Numbered from the stretch's first letter, positions 52,829-61,287 are shown. The stretch is 64,000 nt of DNA from Deltaproteobacteria bacterium (GCA_016177705.1 JACOUT010000012.1:95116-159115); one strand, 5' to 3'. The notes: generated from the sequence alone by a model not told the origin. Program-made: numbers and translations.

Positions 52829-55800
52829 AGATCAAGCGACTCGACCTGCTGGCCTTTGGTCCGTTCACCAACAAGACCCTCGACCTGAGCGAGGGGCAGC
52901 CCGGTCTGCACGTGGTCGTGGGCCCGAACGAGGCGGGTAAGAGCTCGACCCTGCGGGCGCTCAAGGCCTGGCTGTTTGGCATCGATGCCCGTTCCGCGGA
53001 CAACTTCCTCCACGACCACAAGCAGCTTCGCGTGGGCGGCGTCCTCGAGATCACGGGCGGCAAGGTGGTCGCCTGCGTGCGGCGCAAGGGCAACAAGGAC
53101 ACCCTGCGCGACATCGAGACCGACGCACCGATCGGCGACGACACCCTGAGGGGGCTGCTGCCAGGGCTCAACGAGGAGCTGTTCTCCCAGCTTCACGGCA
53201 TCGACCACGCCGGGCTCGTCGAAGGTGGCAAAGCGATCCTCGAGCAGAGCGGTGACCTCGGGAAGTCCCTGTTCGGTGCGGCGCTCGGCGCCGCGGGCAA
53301 GAGCCAGCTACTCGACGAGCTGCAAACGGAAGCGGACAACCTGTTCAAGCCCAGGGGGCAGACCCAGATCATCAACGCTGCTGCCGCCAAACTGAAGGAG
53401 GCCCGGCGCGACGAGAAGCAAGCGCTGGTTTCGGTCAGGGACTGGAAGGAGCTCCAGAAGTCGTTGAAGGAGGCAGAGGAGCACGTCGCCAGGATCGATG
53501 AGCAGATCGCCGAGGCGAGCCGCAGCAAGAGCAAGCTCGAGCGCTTCAGGAGGATCGCTGGGCCTCTGGCAGAGCGCCGCGCGCTGCTCGAGCGCCAAGC
53601 CGCCCTGGGAGACGTGGTGCTCCTCCCCGATGACTTCGCTGCTCGTCGGCAAGCGGCGCTCGCCAAGCAGTCCTTGGCCGGGGAGCGGCTGCAGAAGGCG
53701 AGCGCCAAGCTCGAGAGGGTGCAGCAGGAAGCGGGCGGGCTCCATGTGCCGCCAGGTCTGCTCGAGAACCGGCACGCCATCGAGGACTTGCAGCGGCAGC
53801 TCGGCGCGGTGCAGAAGTCGGTCGCGGACAAGCCTGCGCAGGATGCCAAGCGCCGCGATCACCGAAACGCGGCCCGGGCCCTACTCAGGAGCATCCGCCC
53901 GGACCTCGACCTCGAGTCCGTCGAGACCCTGCAGCCGTTGCCCAACAAGAAGAAGCTGATGGCGACGTTGGCGCAGCAGTCGAGCCTGCGGAGGCAGAGG
54001 ACCGACCAGCTCGAGGCCAAGCAGCGCGAGCTTCTCGACGAGAAGACCATGCTGCACCAGCAGCTAGCGGCCATGGGCGGGCCAGGCAAAGACGTTTCCT
54101 CGCTCCAGACCGCAATCCTGGCTGCCCGCAAGGCGGGCGATCTGGCGGCGATGCTCCACAAGGCTCGTGATGCAGCGAGCCAGCAGGAGGAGGCCTGCTC
54201 GCGCGACTTGTCTCGCCTGGGCAGGTTCGAAGGCAGCCTCGAGGAGCTGAGCGCGCGGGCCCTGCCCGAGAGGGCTGTCCTCGACAACTTCGAGAAGAAA
54301 CTCGACGAGCTGGACGAGCATGCTCGCCAGGCCGCCCGTCGACAGAGCGAGGCCAGGCAGGAGCTGGGCCGGCATGAGGAGAACCTGAAGACCTTGCTCC
54401 GCTCGAGCCAGGTCCCGTCACTCGACGACCTCAAGGGAGCTCGGGACCACCGCGAACAAGGATGGAAGCTCATCCGCGGCAAGTACGTGGACGGTGCGGA
54501 CCCCGGCGCTGCTGCCGCGACCTTCGCGGGGAGCAAGGATCTCCCCAGTGCCTACGAGCAAGCGGTGCAGAGCGCGGACGACGTCGCCGACCGGCTTCTC
54601 CTGGATGCGCAACGAGCGCAGCAGCGAGCGTCGCTGGAGATTCAAATCCAGGCCAGACACGAGGCGCTCTCCAACGTCGAAGGGGAGCTGAGCGCGCTGG
54701 CAGCCTCCCGAGGCCAGCTCGAGCTTGCCTGGCAAGCTGCGTGGACGGACGTCACGAGCAAGGTCGGTGCCCCCAAGGAGATGAAGGAGTGGCTGCAGCG
54801 CGTGGAGCAACTGCTGCAGAAGGCCGCGCAGCTCGACCGCGCGAGGGCAGAGGTGCGTGTGCTTCAGGCCGCGCAGACGTCACACCTCGAGGCCCTCACC
54901 GCCGAGCTGAGAGCGCTCGGGCAGCAGCACGTGCCGGAAGAGAAGGGGCTCGAGCCGCTGCTCGCCCGCTGCGAGCAGCTTGCCAGCCAGCAGGAGACGT
55001 CGACCAGGCGCCAGGGGGAGCTCACGGCGTCGCTGCAGAAGCTCGAGCTCCAGCTCAAGGGTGCGACGGATGATCGTCGCCGGGTCGAGGACGAGCTGCA
55101 TCGATGGGGAGGCGAATGGGCCGCGGCGGTCGACGGGCTCGGCCTCGGGACAGACCCTCATCCCGATCTGGCCCTGGCGACGATGGAGAAGCTCGAGGCG
55201 CTGTTCGAGGAGCTCAAGAGCGCCGATATCGCCCAGAAGCGGATCTACGGCATGGAGAAGGACGAGGAGCGCTTCACTGCGGCGGTCACCCAGCTCGCGC
55301 AGCGGATTGCGCTCGAGATGGGAGCGCAAACCCCTGCAGAGGTCACCCAGAGTTTGGCGCGGCGACTCGCCGACGCCCTCGCCGACGCTGCCGGCCTGCA
55401 GAAGCTCCGAGCCCAGATCGGCGAGCTGGAGGGAGAGGTCGCCGATGCTCGCCAGGACATCCAACTCGCCGAGCAGAGCCTCGCGGCGCTGCGGGCCGAG
55501 GCAGCGGTTGCGACCGACGAGGAGCTGAGCCCGGTCATCGAGCGCTCACAGCAGCGACGCCACCTGGCCTCAAGTGTCGAACGGCTGGAGCGGCAGCTCC
55601 ATCAGTCCGGCGAGGGGCACAGCATCGACGTGCTGGAGCAGGAAGCCCGGGATCTCGACGCGGACCTGGTGGGCGACCAGCTCTCGCAGCTCGACACGAG
55701 ACTGTCCGAGCTCGGCAGCGCGCGAGATGCACAGCGGGACCAAAGGCAGGCCTTGCTCGTCCGGATCCAGGCCCTCGATGGCTCGTCGAAGGCCGCCGAC

Positions 55801-56337
55801 GCCGCGGAGCGCGCGGAGCAATTGCTGGCCGGCATCATCCCCGACGCGGAGCAGTACCTGCGGCTCACCATCGCTCGTCTCATCCTCGAGGAGCAGATGG
55901 AGCGGTACCGCCAGGAGAATCAAACGCCGGTGCTCAAGCGCGCCGGCGAGCTGTTCGCGAGGCTCACGCTGGGCTCGTTTTCAGGTCTTCGCGACGAGGT
56001 CGAGGACGACGGCACGCCGGTGCTGCTCGGCGTCCGCCCGGACAAGAGCGAGGTGGGTGTCGACGGCATGAGCGACGGCACCCGCGATCAACTGTTCTTG
56101 GCGTTGCGCCTCGCGACCATCGAGCTGCAACGGGACCAGCAGGATCCTCTGCCGTTCGTGGTCGACGACATCCTGGTCGGGTTCGACGACGCGCGCAGCA
56201 AGGCCTGCCTCGAGGTCCTCGCCGAGCTTGCGCAGCAGACCCAGGTGCTGCTCTTCACGCATCACTCGATGGTTGCGCTCGCTGCTAAGGGGCTTGGGAC
56301 GGAGAAGGGGGTCTTCGTGCACGAATTGGCCGGGTAG
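52825..56337 (+). CDS. SbcC/YhaN-like AAA ATPase
   Basis: 1170 residues. Begins MKIKRLDLLAFGPFTNKTLD as in YhaN-type proteins. Walker A is GPNEAGKS (33-40); the C-terminal lobe has a signature-like VDGMSDGTRDQLFLALRLA and Walker B FVVDDILVGFDD near 1113-1124, followed by the switch His (LLFTHH). About 800 residues of coiled coil lie between. With the SbcD-like nuclease it forms a DNA-end-processing complex. The N-terminal YhaN-like DARSADNFLHDHKQLRVGG segment distinguishes it from classical SbcC, which has a zinc hook; no CxxC hook is visible here. Confidence 0.9.
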   Translation: MKIKRLDLLAFGPFTNKTLDLSEGQPGLHVVVGPNEAGKSSTLRALKAWLFGIDARSADNFLHDHKQLRVGGVLEITGGKVVACVRRKGNKDTLRDIETDAPIGDDTLRGLLPGLNEELFSQLHGIDHAGLVEGGKAILEQSGDLGKSLFGAALGAAGKSQLLDELQTEADNLFKPRGQTQIINAAAAKLKEARRDEKQALVSVRDWKELQKSLKEAEEHVARIDEQIAEASRSKSKLERFRRIAGPLAERRALLERQAALGDVVLLPDDFAARRQAALAKQSLAGERLQKASAKLERVQQEAGGLHVPPGLLENRHAIEDLQRQLGAVQKSVADKPAQDAKRRDHRNAARALLRSIRPDLDLESVETLQPLPNKKKLMATLAQQSSLRRQRTDQLEAKQRELLDEKTMLHQQLAAMGGPGKDVSSLQTAILAARKAGDLAAMLHKARDAASQQEEACSRDLSRLGRFEGSLEELSARALPERAVLDNFEKKLDELDEHARQAARRQSEARQELGRHEENLKTLLRSSQVPSLDDLKGARDHREQGWKLIRGKYVDGADPGAAAATFAGSKDLPSAYEQAVQSADDVADRLLLDAQRAQQRASLEIQIQARHEALSNVEGELSALAASRGQLELAWQAAWTDVTSKVGAPKEMKEWLQRVEQLLQKAAQLDRARAEVRVLQAAQTSHLEALTAELRALGQQHVPEEKGLEPLLARCEQLASQQETSTRRQGELTASLQKLELQLKGATDDRRRVEDELHRWGGEWAAAVDGLGLGTDPHPDLALATMEKLEALFEELKSADIAQKRIYGMEKDEERFTAAVTQLAQRIALEMGAQTPAEVTQSLARRLADALADAAGLQKLRAQIGELEGEVADARQDIQLAEQSLAALRAEAAVATDEELSPVIERSQQRRHLASSVERLERQLHQSGEGHSIDVLEQEARDLDADLVGDQLSQLDTRLSELGSARDAQRDQRQALLVRIQALDGSSKAADAAERAEQLLAGIIPDAEQYLRLTIARLILEEQMERYRQENQTPVLKRAGELFARLTLGSFSGLRDEVEDDGTPVLLGVRPDKSEVGVDGMSDGTRDQLFLALRLATIELQRDQQDPLPFVVDDILVGFDDARSKACLEVLAELAQQTQVLLFTHHSMVALAAKGLGTEKGVFVHELAG

Positions 56338-56449
56338 CCAGCGCCATGGGCGCCGGCCAACCGGGTGGCTTCGTTTCAGCGCGCCCCAGTGGGTCCATTT
56401 CGGCGCGGCGGCGACATCATTTCGCGCGCGGCGGCGACAGATGAAAAGA

Positions 56450-56494
56450 TGGTCGGGGCGACACGATTCGAACGTGCGACTTCCAGTTCCCAAA
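56450..56494 (-). other. tRNA-Pro(TGG) 3'-half remnant, probable integration (att) site
   Basis: Read on the minus strand, this 45-nt piece starts in an anticodon loop TTTGGGA (anticodon TGG with G37), then gives the 3' anticodon stem, variable loop, a complete T-arm GCACG-TTCGAAT-CGTGT, acceptor CGCCCCG and encoded ACCA. No D-arm or 5' acceptor strand precedes it. Partial tRNA genes that start at the anticodon loop are the classic footprint of tyrosine-recombinase islands, so this is probably an attL/attR core, with the intact tRNA gene at the other end of the island. Confidence 0.7.
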
Positions 56495-56599
56495 TTCGTT
56501 CGGGGCCTCGACGGCGGCAAACGTGGTGAGAAAAATGGCGTTCGGACGCAACGGTGAGGGACAGGTCGCAGCCAAGTTTCACCGCACAACACCGGGTCT

Positions 56600-56639
56600 G
56601 CTGGGGTGCACCCCAGCAAATCCGGCACCACCCCAGCAG
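56600..56639. promoter_or_regulatory. 20-bp perfect palindrome plus direct half-site
   Basis: TGCTGGGGTGCACCCCAGCA (56600-56619) is self-complementary throughout, and its right half CACCCCAGCA recurs at 56630-56639, 20 bp away. Two helical turns apart on one DNA face, these could be stacked dimer sites for a regulator; the adjacent zinc-ribbon/HTH protein is the obvious candidate. Confidence 0.5.
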
Positions 56640-56660
56640 AAATTTCGGAAATAGTCCTAT

Positions 56661-56683
56661 GGAGCTAGTGTGACACTAGCTCC
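56661..56683. promoter_or_regulatory. 23-bp palindrome upstream of zinc-ribbon/HTH gene
   Basis: Arms GGAGCTAGTGT and ACACTAGCTCC around one central G, 70 bp before the start of the 56754 gene. The A/T-containing arms stand out from the surrounding GC-rich sequence. Probable operator for autoregulation; a role as a transcript hairpin is the alternative. Confidence 0.55.
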
Positions 56684-56753
56684 CATGGCATAAGTCCCAT
56701 TTTCGCGTGTTTGTCGTTGTCACGCTTCGGCGTCGAAGGGATCTGGTCGGCCC

Positions 56754-57176
56754 ATGAGCCCGTATGATCGAGTCTGCGCAGCCTGTGGCGGCACAGTCCG
56801 CCGGTTCGCCAGCGCCGGCCGCACCGGGCGCTACAAGGGCTTCGAGCTGCCGCTGCCCTCGAGCCTCGAGCTCGTGGAGTGCGAGCGCTGCGGCGAGCGG
56901 TTCGTGTCCCGCACCGACCGGGGAAAGATCGAGGAGGCCCTGGCGGCAGAGTACCGCCGGCATCTCCGGGCAAAGCTGGAGGTGGCCCTCCGGAAGCTCG
57001 ACGACGCAGGGTTCAAGCTGAACGACGTAGAGCGGGAGCTCGGCCTGTCCGCCGGCTACCTCTCGAAGGTACGGAAGCGCGTGGAGCCGAGCTTCCAGCT
57101 GGTCGCCCTGCTCAGCCTGGTCGCCGACGAGCCACTGCGGGCGACGGCTAAGCTTCACGGCCTCCGGCGAACCTGA
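56754..57176 (+). CDS. Zinc-ribbon plus helix-turn-helix regulator (MqsA-like architecture)
   Basis: 140 residues. CxxC pairs at 8-11 (VCAACGG) and 43-46 (ECERCGERF) form a zinc ribbon; a linker helix follows and then a HTH at ~85-125 (GFKLNDVERELGLSAGYLSKVRKR). MqsA-type antitoxins and related phage/island regulators have this order. No toxin gene of MqsR size is next to it. Strong palindromes upstream suggest it regulates itself. First protein gene of the accessory region. Confidence 0.75.
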   Translation: MSPYDRVCAACGGTVRRFASAGRTGRYKGFELPLPSSLELVECERCGERFVSRTDRGKIEEALAAEYRRHLRAKLEVALRKLDDAGFKLNDVERELGLSAGYLSKVRKRVEPSFQLVALLSLVADEPLRATAKLHGLRRT

Positions 57177-57191
57177 AGGCGAGCTGGGGGG

Positions 57192-57207
57192 GGGACGCCG
57201 GCGTCCC
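57192..57207. terminator. 16-bp perfect palindrome after the regulator gene
   Basis: GGGACGCC followed directly by GGCGTCCC, preceded by a run of nine or more G, 15 bp after the stop codon. No U-tract follows, so intrinsic termination is uncertain; it may instead be a protein site. Confidence 0.35.
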
Positions 57208-57281
57208 GAGCGGCCATCATTTGCGGTGGATGCCGGCGGCCACCCGAGCCTGAGATGGAGCCCTCGAGAGGAGAGACGCGG

Positions 57282-58856
57282 ATGAACGATCGAGCCGACA
57301 TGACCTACGGTCAGCCCGCGAAGAAGGCGGCTCGCGAGGCACTGCTTGCCACTGCGGTGGGCAACCTGACCACGGATCGCAAGAACGCCGTCGTCGTTCG
57401 CGAAGCGGAATTCGACGAGGTCCTCGCGTTCGCCAGACCGACACTGAAGCGCTTCTTCCGAGAGGTCAGCGCGTTCGAGTCGTTCAACCGCGAGCTCGAC
57501 GTGTTTGCCGACGAGTGGCGACGGGACCACCGCAAGGTCACGAATCCGAAGCGCGCCGAAGACCTCCGTGTTCTCTATCTCTGCGGACCTGAACCGCTGA
57601 ATGACTTGCAGCTCCTCGTCGACATGGGCATCGATCCGCGAAACTGCTGGGGGATTGAGAGCGATCGAGCGGCATACCAGCGCGCGCGAGAGTCGCTCGC
57701 GAACTCGGGTTGGCCGATGCACCTCTACAACGGCGATCTCAAGTCCTTCCTTGAGCTCGTGCCGGAGAGATTCGACATCATCTACTATGACGCGTGCGGG
57801 CCGCTGGCAGGCGGAAGCCCAAACACGCTTCCCCCGCTGCTGCGTGCGATCTTGTTCTCGCGGCTTGAGCCGCTCTCTGCTCTCGTCACAAATTTCGCTT
57901 TTCCGAGTGACGACGAGCGCTATGAAGGACTTTACGGACACTTCTTCCATGCGCGGTACAACGACGTGCCGGCGTTCCTGCACGAAGGAATTGGTCCCGA
58001 GGCGTTCGAGAACGACCCCGAGGGCCTGGGCGCCTTCCTCGCGCGCGATGCGGAGGAAACCTACTCGGAATTTGTGACGCGGTTTGTGGTCGACCTCGCT
58101 CGCACGATCCTGCCGAACGCCAAAGCGCTGTCGGTCACGGAAATTGCGCGCGACTTCTTCGAACAGCGAAGCGTGCTCAACGAGACGATGGCGAGCGCGC
58201 TGCGCGGAGGTCCAACGTTCGAGGATATCGGTGCTGCGCGCCGGACGCCGTTCAGCTTTCCGCTGCTTCATTTCTTTCAGAACCTCGAAACCACATCGCC
58301 GAACGACCCGGTGATCAATGCGCTGCGCGAGGTGAGGCACGCCGGAAAACCGCTGCTCGACACCGTGAAGCAGAGCTCGCTGCTCGAACACTTCGTCGAG
58401 ATCGGGCCAGGTGTAGCGGGTGGGGCCTTGGTCGACGCGCTCAAGAATTCGTGGTTCGACCGTGGCGCAGGCTGGTCCTGCGACGAGCCATTCCCGCATC
58501 TCTTGATCAATTCGGTGCTCGGTTCGTACGGATACCCGTTTCATCCGAACACCCGCGCGAGTCTCCGCTTAAAGTATCGCGCGAAGTCGACAACGATGTT
58601 CTCCGATTGTCTAATTCTGGATCAATGCCGATATTTCTACGAGATGGTGCCCGGGCTCGATCTTGTCAAACATCGTTTCAAGTATATCCCGCTGCAGATC
58701 TTGCTGCGGGTTCAAATTGACCGGATGTCATGGAACGACCATGGAGCTTCCGCGCACCCCTTCTCTGGTGGTGCGCTCGCTGGTCACGGGGAAACGCCGA
58801 ACACTCGGGCGTACTTCTTTTCTAGGAGGACTGCTCTTCCTGTCGTGCAAGAGTGA
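57282..58856 (+). CDS. SAM-methyltransferase-fold protein of unknown function
   Basis: 524 residues; ATG 57282 follows GAGGAGAG, and an earlier ATG (57255) is less well placed. Residues ~95-200 look like a class I methyltransferase Rossmann core: LRVLYLCGPEPLNDLQLLVD (motif I, degenerate), CWGIESDRAAYQRARESL (acidic end of strand 2), MHLYNGDLKSFL, then FDIIYYDACGPLAGG (motif IV). The last ~300 residues are helical and not recognised. The gene converges on the Argonaute operon and overlaps its last gene by 35 bp tail to tail. It may belong to the same island payload or be a separate anti-phage or modification gene. Confidence 0.65.
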   Translation: MNDRADMTYGQPAKKAAREALLATAVGNLTTDRKNAVVVREAEFDEVLAFARPTLKRFFREVSAFESFNRELDVFADEWRRDHRKVTNPKRAEDLRVLYLCGPEPLNDLQLLVDMGIDPRNCWGIESDRAAYQRARESLANSGWPMHLYNGDLKSFLELVPERFDIIYYDACGPLAGGSPNTLPPLLRAILFSRLEPLSALVTNFAFPSDDERYEGLYGHFFHARYNDVPAFLHEGIGPEAFENDPEGLGAFLARDAEETYSEFVTRFVVDLARTILPNAKALSVTEIARDFFEQRSVLNETMASALRGGPTFEDIGAARRTPFSFPLLHFFQNLETTSPNDPVINALREVRHAGKPLLDTVKQSSLLEHFVEIGPGVAGGALVDALKNSWFDRGAGWSCDEPFPHLLINSVLGSYGYPFHPNTRASLRLKYRAKSTTMFSDCLILDQCRYFYEMVPGLDLVKHRFKYIPLQILLRVQIDRMSWNDHGASAHPFSGGALAGHGETPNTRAYFFSRRTALPVVQE

Positions 58857-59781
58857 CCTTGCCACCATCGACGACGATCGCATCGACTGGTCCGCGAGGC
58901 GTTGTCGTTGCATTGGGTAGGGCACCGAAGGCACCGCGCATAGAGGCGTCGCCGACGGTGAACGTGATGTCCTCGTCTATGACGTAGGCGAACGCGTCAA
59001 GGTTCAGGGAGCCGAGGCCGTGCACGCCCTTCGGATAGTGCGCATACTTAATTGTGTTGTACTTCGTTTTCAAGACGCTAACGAAAGCCTTCTCTACGTC
59101 GGCAATCAGTTGTTCTCGGCTTGGCCCGCTCGGATTCAGCATGCGCTGCACCATCGCCTCAACGTTGTCGTCGTCCGCGAAGACGTCGCTCGAAATTTCA
59201 GACACTTCGAAGAACATGAAGTGAACTTCGTCCGAGACCCTGGCGCCTTCGCGAAGCGGGAAGAGGTCCGTCAAGATCTTGATGCGCGTCTCGTGAGCGT
59301 TGGCGACAAGCCTCGTAAAGGCGTCCTCCTTCTTCGAAATGCCGACGTAGAGGAGGTCGAACGTTAGGAACGGTGATGGCAACGTGAAGCCAGCCACTGC
59401 GAGCTCTCCCCGATAGGCTTGCCAGAGGAGAACGTCCGGAGTGCAGGAGTGGACGACGTCCGTTCCTTCCTTGTCACGCGAAAGCCGAAAGACCTTCGGG
59501 CCGGCGAAGAAGTGCAATCCATTCTCGTTCTCGACGAGCTTCGATAGCTCAAATGATAACCGCGCGGTGTGGGCCTCGAGCGTCACGTCGACAGAAACGA
59601 CTGCAGTGGCCTTGTCGTAGTGCCAGTTGGAGAAGAACAGCTCGCGACGTCGCGTGATGAAGTAGAGCCCACTCGCCTTCATGTACGCGCGGAAGTCCTG
59701 ATCGTCGATCGACCACTGTGCTTCCTGATTTGAGATAGGAGGACAGAGGAGCTTGAGACCAGCGATCATCGTCTTGCGCAT
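58822..59781 (-). CDS. Unknown protein, last gene of the Argonaute operon
   Basis: 319 residues; ATG 59781 has GAGGG at six bases and lies 15 bp after the phosphorylase-family stop codon. No known domain is certain. The centre, FDLLYVGISKKEDAFTRLVA followed by NAHETRIKIL, has the (L)YVG...R...H shape of GIY-YIG-like or related small nuclease folds. The N-terminal 140 residues are beta-rich (GLHFFAGPKVFRLSRD). The C-terminus is Gly/Ala-rich. It could be a second effector, a nuclease that prepares guides, or a regulator. Confidence 0.7.
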   Translation of the reverse strand: MRKTMIAGLKLLCPPISNQEAQWSIDDQDFRAYMKASGLYFITRRRELFFSNWHYDKATAVVSVDVTLEAHTARLSFELSKLVENENGLHFFAGPKVFRLSRDKEGTDVVHSCTPDVLLWQAYRGELAVAGFTLPSPFLTFDLLYVGISKKEDAFTRLVANAHETRIKILTDLFPLREGARVSDEVHFMFFEVSEISSDVFADDDNVEAMVQRMLNPSGPSREQLIADVEKAFVSVLKTKYNTIKYAHYPKGVHGLGSLNLDAFAYVIDEDITFTVGDASMRGAFGALPNATTTPRGPVDAIVVDGGKVTLARQEEQSS

Positions 59782-59796
59782 TCAAACCCTCATCGC

Positions 59797-61287
59797 TCAA
59801 AGGAGGACGTTCGACAGGACCTCGAACGCGAACGCCGCCGCGTTCGCCGCCGCCCGTGGCTGCCATCCTTCGTCGTCGACGGCTTGCTTGTTGCCGAGCA
59901 GGTCGGAGATCGATCGGATGATCAACACCGCCTGATCGTTCTGGTGCGCCGCCTCGAGAACACCCAACCCTTCCATCTCCACAGCGACCGTCTGAGAGAA
60001 GCTCTTGCGCAGGAGTTCGTAGACCGCGGCTCTTGTCGAAGCGACGACCTTCTCGCCAGCGGCGATGGGCTCGACGATTACCTTCGTCGCGGCAGTGGTC
60101 GTCGATGGGGACCGCAGCTTCCAGAGCCCCCGCCGCGCGTCCGCCTCAGCGCGCTTCACGAGGTGATGCGACGAGCGGGCGACTTCGGGGCGCGAGAGGT
60201 GGTCGGTATCCGTGATCTTGGCCGTCTCGAAGCCGAAGACGGCCGACGCCGCGACAACGTCGCCGAGTGCGACGTCTTTGATGCCGCCAGCGATGCCAAC
60301 GAAGAGGACGACGTCGGGCTTCGCGAAGTCGATCGCGCGCTGCGCTTGCACGGCAGCGCGAACATTTCCGCGGCCGACCTGGCCGACGAAGACGTCCCAG
60401 CTGTGATGGCTCCCTTCGAAGTTGCCTCGATCGTAGATGTCCCCCTGTTCGTGTCGAGCCTCTACGACCGACCGGAGATGAGCGGTGACCGCCTGAAACT
60501 CAAGCGGAAGCGCCGTGAGGATGGCGACGACCTTGCGCGAGCGCACGGTGCGCGGGTTCTGCGATGAAGATGCGGCGGAGGAACGGGCTGGCGCTTGCGC
60601 CGCTTCGAGAGCGATCGTCGTTAGTTGCGCATCGAGGTGGACGCCACGTCCTTCCGGTCCAGCGGCCTGAAGCGCGAGGCGCGCTCGTTCACGAGTGCAC
60701 GCGGGAAAGACGAGCGCGACGTCGCTTTGTGAGAGTGACGCGAAGAGCTCAACGATCGCGAAGTCGACGACTGTTGTGGGCGCCTCGGCGATGCCGCGAA
60801 CCTCTGCACCGGTGGCTTCTGCAGCGAGTGCGCGAAGGAGCGCGTCTCGGTACGTCGAGGGGCGCACGACTTGCTCTCCGAGCGCGGAGGCGATGGCCGC
60901 TTGGGCGCGCGCGTGCGTCACGTAGCGCGAGAGAACGGACAGACCGAGGGCGGTCACAGGGTCGTCGATGAGGCCCGTGCCCTCCGGCGTGGCCGGTGCT
61001 CGTCGCGCCGCGGCATCGAGGCTCTGCGCGACGCGTTCGTGTGCCTGCGAGGTGACGAGGCCGGCGTCGAAGGCGTAGCCGAGCGCAGCCAAGTAGGGCA
61101 GCTCGGAGAGGCGCGCGAGGTCAAGAGTGCGGTCGGTGACGGTTAAAGCGAGTGCTTCTGCGGCACGCGATGTTCCGGCGCGACTCGCGAGCCAGTGCGC
61201 GAGGTTTCGGCGCACGTCACCGATGTCGCTGCGCAGCTCGTCGAGCGATTCCAGGTGGGCGTCCAGAGTTGTTGATTTCGCGGTCAT
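59797..61287 (-). CDS. Nucleoside phosphorylase/nucleosidase-family (PNP/MTAN) putative defence effector
   Basis: 496 residues; ATG 61287 follows GGAG by six bases, 11 bp after the Argonaute stop. The C-terminal half (~250-496) is a PNP_UDP-type domain: VAILTALPLEFQAV, FVGIAGGIKDVALGDVVAAS with the GIAGG loop (331-335), VAVEMEGLG with the ribose-binding Met-Glu (438-439), and IRSISDLLG with the catalytic Asp462 of the MTAN class. The N-terminal ~240 residues are helical, with no known family. PNP-family domains are known immune effectors that break the glycosidic bond of ATP and related nucleotides (for example in Detocs). Here the active site looks intact, so an NTP- or NAD-depleting toxin gated by the Argonaute is the best inference. 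Confidence 0.82.
   Translation of the reverse strand: MTAKSTTLDAHLESLDELRSDIGDVRRNLAHWLASRAGTSRAAEALALTVTDRTLDLARLSELPYLAALGYAFDAGLVTSQAHERVAQSLDAAARRAPATPEGTGLIDDPVTALGLSVLSRYVTHARAQAAIASALGEQVVRPSTYRDALLRALAAEATGAEVRGIAEAPTTVVDFAIVELFASLSQSDVALVFPACTRERARLALQAAGPEGRGVHLDAQLTTIALEAAQAPARSSAASSSQNPRTVRSRKVVAILTALPLEFQAVTAHLRSVVEARHEQGDIYDRGNFEGSHHSWDVFVGQVGRGNVRAAVQAQRAIDFAKPDVVLFVGIAGGIKDVALGDVVAASAVFGFETAKITDTDHLSRPEVARSSHHLVKRAEADARRGLWKLRSPSTTTAATKVIVEPIAAGEKVVASTRAAVYELLRKSFSQTVAVEMEGLGVLEAAHQNDQAVLIIRSISDLLGNKQAVDDEGWQPRAAANAAAFAFEVLSNVLL

Larger units (their letters stand above)
56338..56753. other. Gene-free junction with repeats, tRNA scar and palindromes
   Basis: 416 bp without a convincing gene. 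In order it holds two 22-23 bp direct repeats starting CATTTCG at 56396 and 56418, the tRNA-Pro 3' half (56450-56494), a 20-bp perfect palindrome with an extra direct half-site (56600-56639) and a 23-bp palindrome (56661-56683) upstream of the zinc-ribbon regulator. It marks the change from core-like to accessory-like sequence. Confidence 0.6.

Noticed and set aside
56450..56530. Complete tRNA gene at the tRNA-Pro-like sequence
   Set aside because: No D-arm, no 5' anticodon-stem strand complementary to ACTGG and no CGGGGCG acceptor strand at the expected distance; only the 3' half is present.
56754..57176. MqsRA toxin-antitoxin pair
   Set aside because: The zinc-ribbon/HTH architecture fits MqsA, but no MqsR-sized toxin gene is adjacent on either strand.
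57282..58856. Methyltransferase-fold gene as part of the Argonaute operon
   Set aside because: It is on the opposite strand and only converges with the operon; functional linkage is possible but not supported by operon structure.
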